Part shown: in pieces, positions 11,148-11,646 of the stretch
Numbering within the stretch: the first letter of the stretch is position 1
How the letters are laid out: every line of letters starts with the position of its first letter
DNA from: an uncultured Collinsella sp.
GTDB taxonomy: Bacteria; Actinomycetota; Coriobacteriia; Coriobacteriales; Coriobacteriaceae
Assembly (NCBI GenBank): GCA_902490095.1
Contig: CABUCQ010000058.1
Coordinates: 1 to 11,646, forward strand
DNA length: 11,646 bases
Direction: 5' to 3'
Position numbers and translations under genes: made by a program
Notes under the pieces: generated by a model
What the model was told of the DNA's origin: nothing
What the model saw: only the letters and a program-made list of their open reading frames with translations
Databases searched by the model: none

Positions 11148-11646
11148 TTGACCGCCGCAACCACGCCAAAAAGTAAGTCAACCGCCGCCGCGCTCTCCCC
11201 CGCGCGCACCAAGCTCTGCCTGGCGCTGCTCGTGCTGTTGGGATTCTCGCTCGGCTGCTCCGAGTTCGTGGTTATCGGCATCGAAAGCGACCTGGCGACA
11301 GAGCTCGGCGTATCGCTCGCCACCGCCGGTCAACTCATCAGCGTGTTCGCGCTCGTCTACGCTATCGCTACGCCGGTGCTTGCGCTCAGCACGGGGCGAT
11401 TCCGCCGCTACCAGCTGCTCGTGTGCTACAGCATCGTCTTTGTGCTCGGCAATCTGGTCATGGCGTTGGCGCCCAACTTCCAGGTGCTGTTTATCTCGCG
11501 CATTGTCCTGGGCTCCGTCTCGGGCGCACTGCTCGCCGTGGGCGTAACGTACATCCCCGAGCTGCTGTCCCCGCAGCAAACTTCGCTTGCAATCTCGGTG
11601 GTATATGGTGCGTTTTCCGTGGCAATGGTCTTTGTCACTTCGATCG
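11148..11646 (+). CDS. Major facilitator superfamily transporter (AraJ/DHA1-like efflux type), N-terminal part, cut by window edge
   Basis: This is a predicted proton-coupled inner-membrane exporter of the 12-helix DHA1/AraJ group. About 166 codons are present, covering roughly the first five helices, and no stop is reached. Visible are helix 1 (LCLALLVLLGFSLGCSEFVVIG), the SLATAGQLISVFALVYAIATPVLAL segment of helix 2, the short basic loop STGRFRRYQLL (the MFS A-motif position), then a helix with MALAPNFQVLFISRIVLGSVSGAL, typical of drug- or sugar-efflux MFS proteins. I favour the TTG start at 11148, because GGAG (11136-11139) precedes it by 8 nt. A GTG at 11139 is in frame but overlaps that site; either adds only a short polar leader. 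It is the only plus-strand gene and is divergent from the membrane-protein gene. The substrate is unknown. Confidence 0.9.
   Translation, partial: MTAATTPKSKSTAAALSPARTKLCLALLVLLGFSLGCSEFVVIGIESDLATELGVSLATAGQLISVFALVYAIATPVLALSTGRFRRYQLLVCYSIVFVLGNLVMALAPNFQVLFISRIVLGSVSGALLAVGVTYIPELLSPQQTSLAISVVYGAFSVAMVFVTSI

Noticed and set aside
11126..11176. 16-residue plus-strand frame from ATG 11126 overlapping the MFS start
   Set aside because: It has no ribosome-binding site, its composition is not meaningful, and the MFS reading frame explains the region.

Overview
The window is bacterial, GC-rich chromosomal DNA. It is most likely from the Coriobacteriia (Actinomycetota), probably Collinsella or a close relative. 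That assignment rests on family recall: the Ala/Glu-rich protein style, an actinobacterial-type GPGGQ loop in RF1, and small palindromic repeats (AATGATCCGTTTTCCTCC... and ...AAAGGGACnGTCCCTTT...) that I associate with Collinsella genomes. I could not test it by search. Almost every gene is on the minus strand; only a truncated MFS transporter at the right edge is on the plus strand.

Right to left, in the direction of minus-strand transcription, the layout is as follows. (1) 11148-11646: the start of an MFS permease (plus). It diverges from (2) 10017-10886, an unrecognised single-pass membrane protein, across a region with two palindromic elements. (3) 9046-9939: a LacX-type aldose 1-epimerase-like protein. 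(4) 8817-5925: a compact polar amino-acid ABC importer operon of lipoprotein binding protein, permease and ATPase, with a candidate operator, promoter and leader hairpin upstream. (5) 4437-5852: an M20 metallopeptidase, probably partly co-transcribed with the importer. (6) 4208-1: a translation-quality cluster, prfA (RF1), prmC (methyltransferase for the RF1/RF2 GGQ glutamine) and tsaC/sua5 (threonylcarbamoyl-AMP synthase for tRNA t6A). The prmC-tsaC junction is split by a toxin-first HigBA-like toxin-antitoxin pair (467-1151).

The functional themes are translation termination and tRNA modification (prfA, prmC, tsaC) and amino-acid or peptide uptake with hydrolysis (ABC importer plus M20 enzyme). 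Single genes serve sugar metabolism, the envelope and efflux.

The most unusual content is a set of palindromic, REP-like repeats of several families. One family occurs as an inverted pair in the prfA-prmC gap, and again as a single copy inside the M20 peptidase gene, where it is read through in frame as eleven codons. A second family recurs at two loci with different but still self-complementary outer arms. PrmC and TsaC also each carry a non-canonical insertion: about 125 Ala/Glu-rich residues in PrmC and about 30 residues in TsaC.
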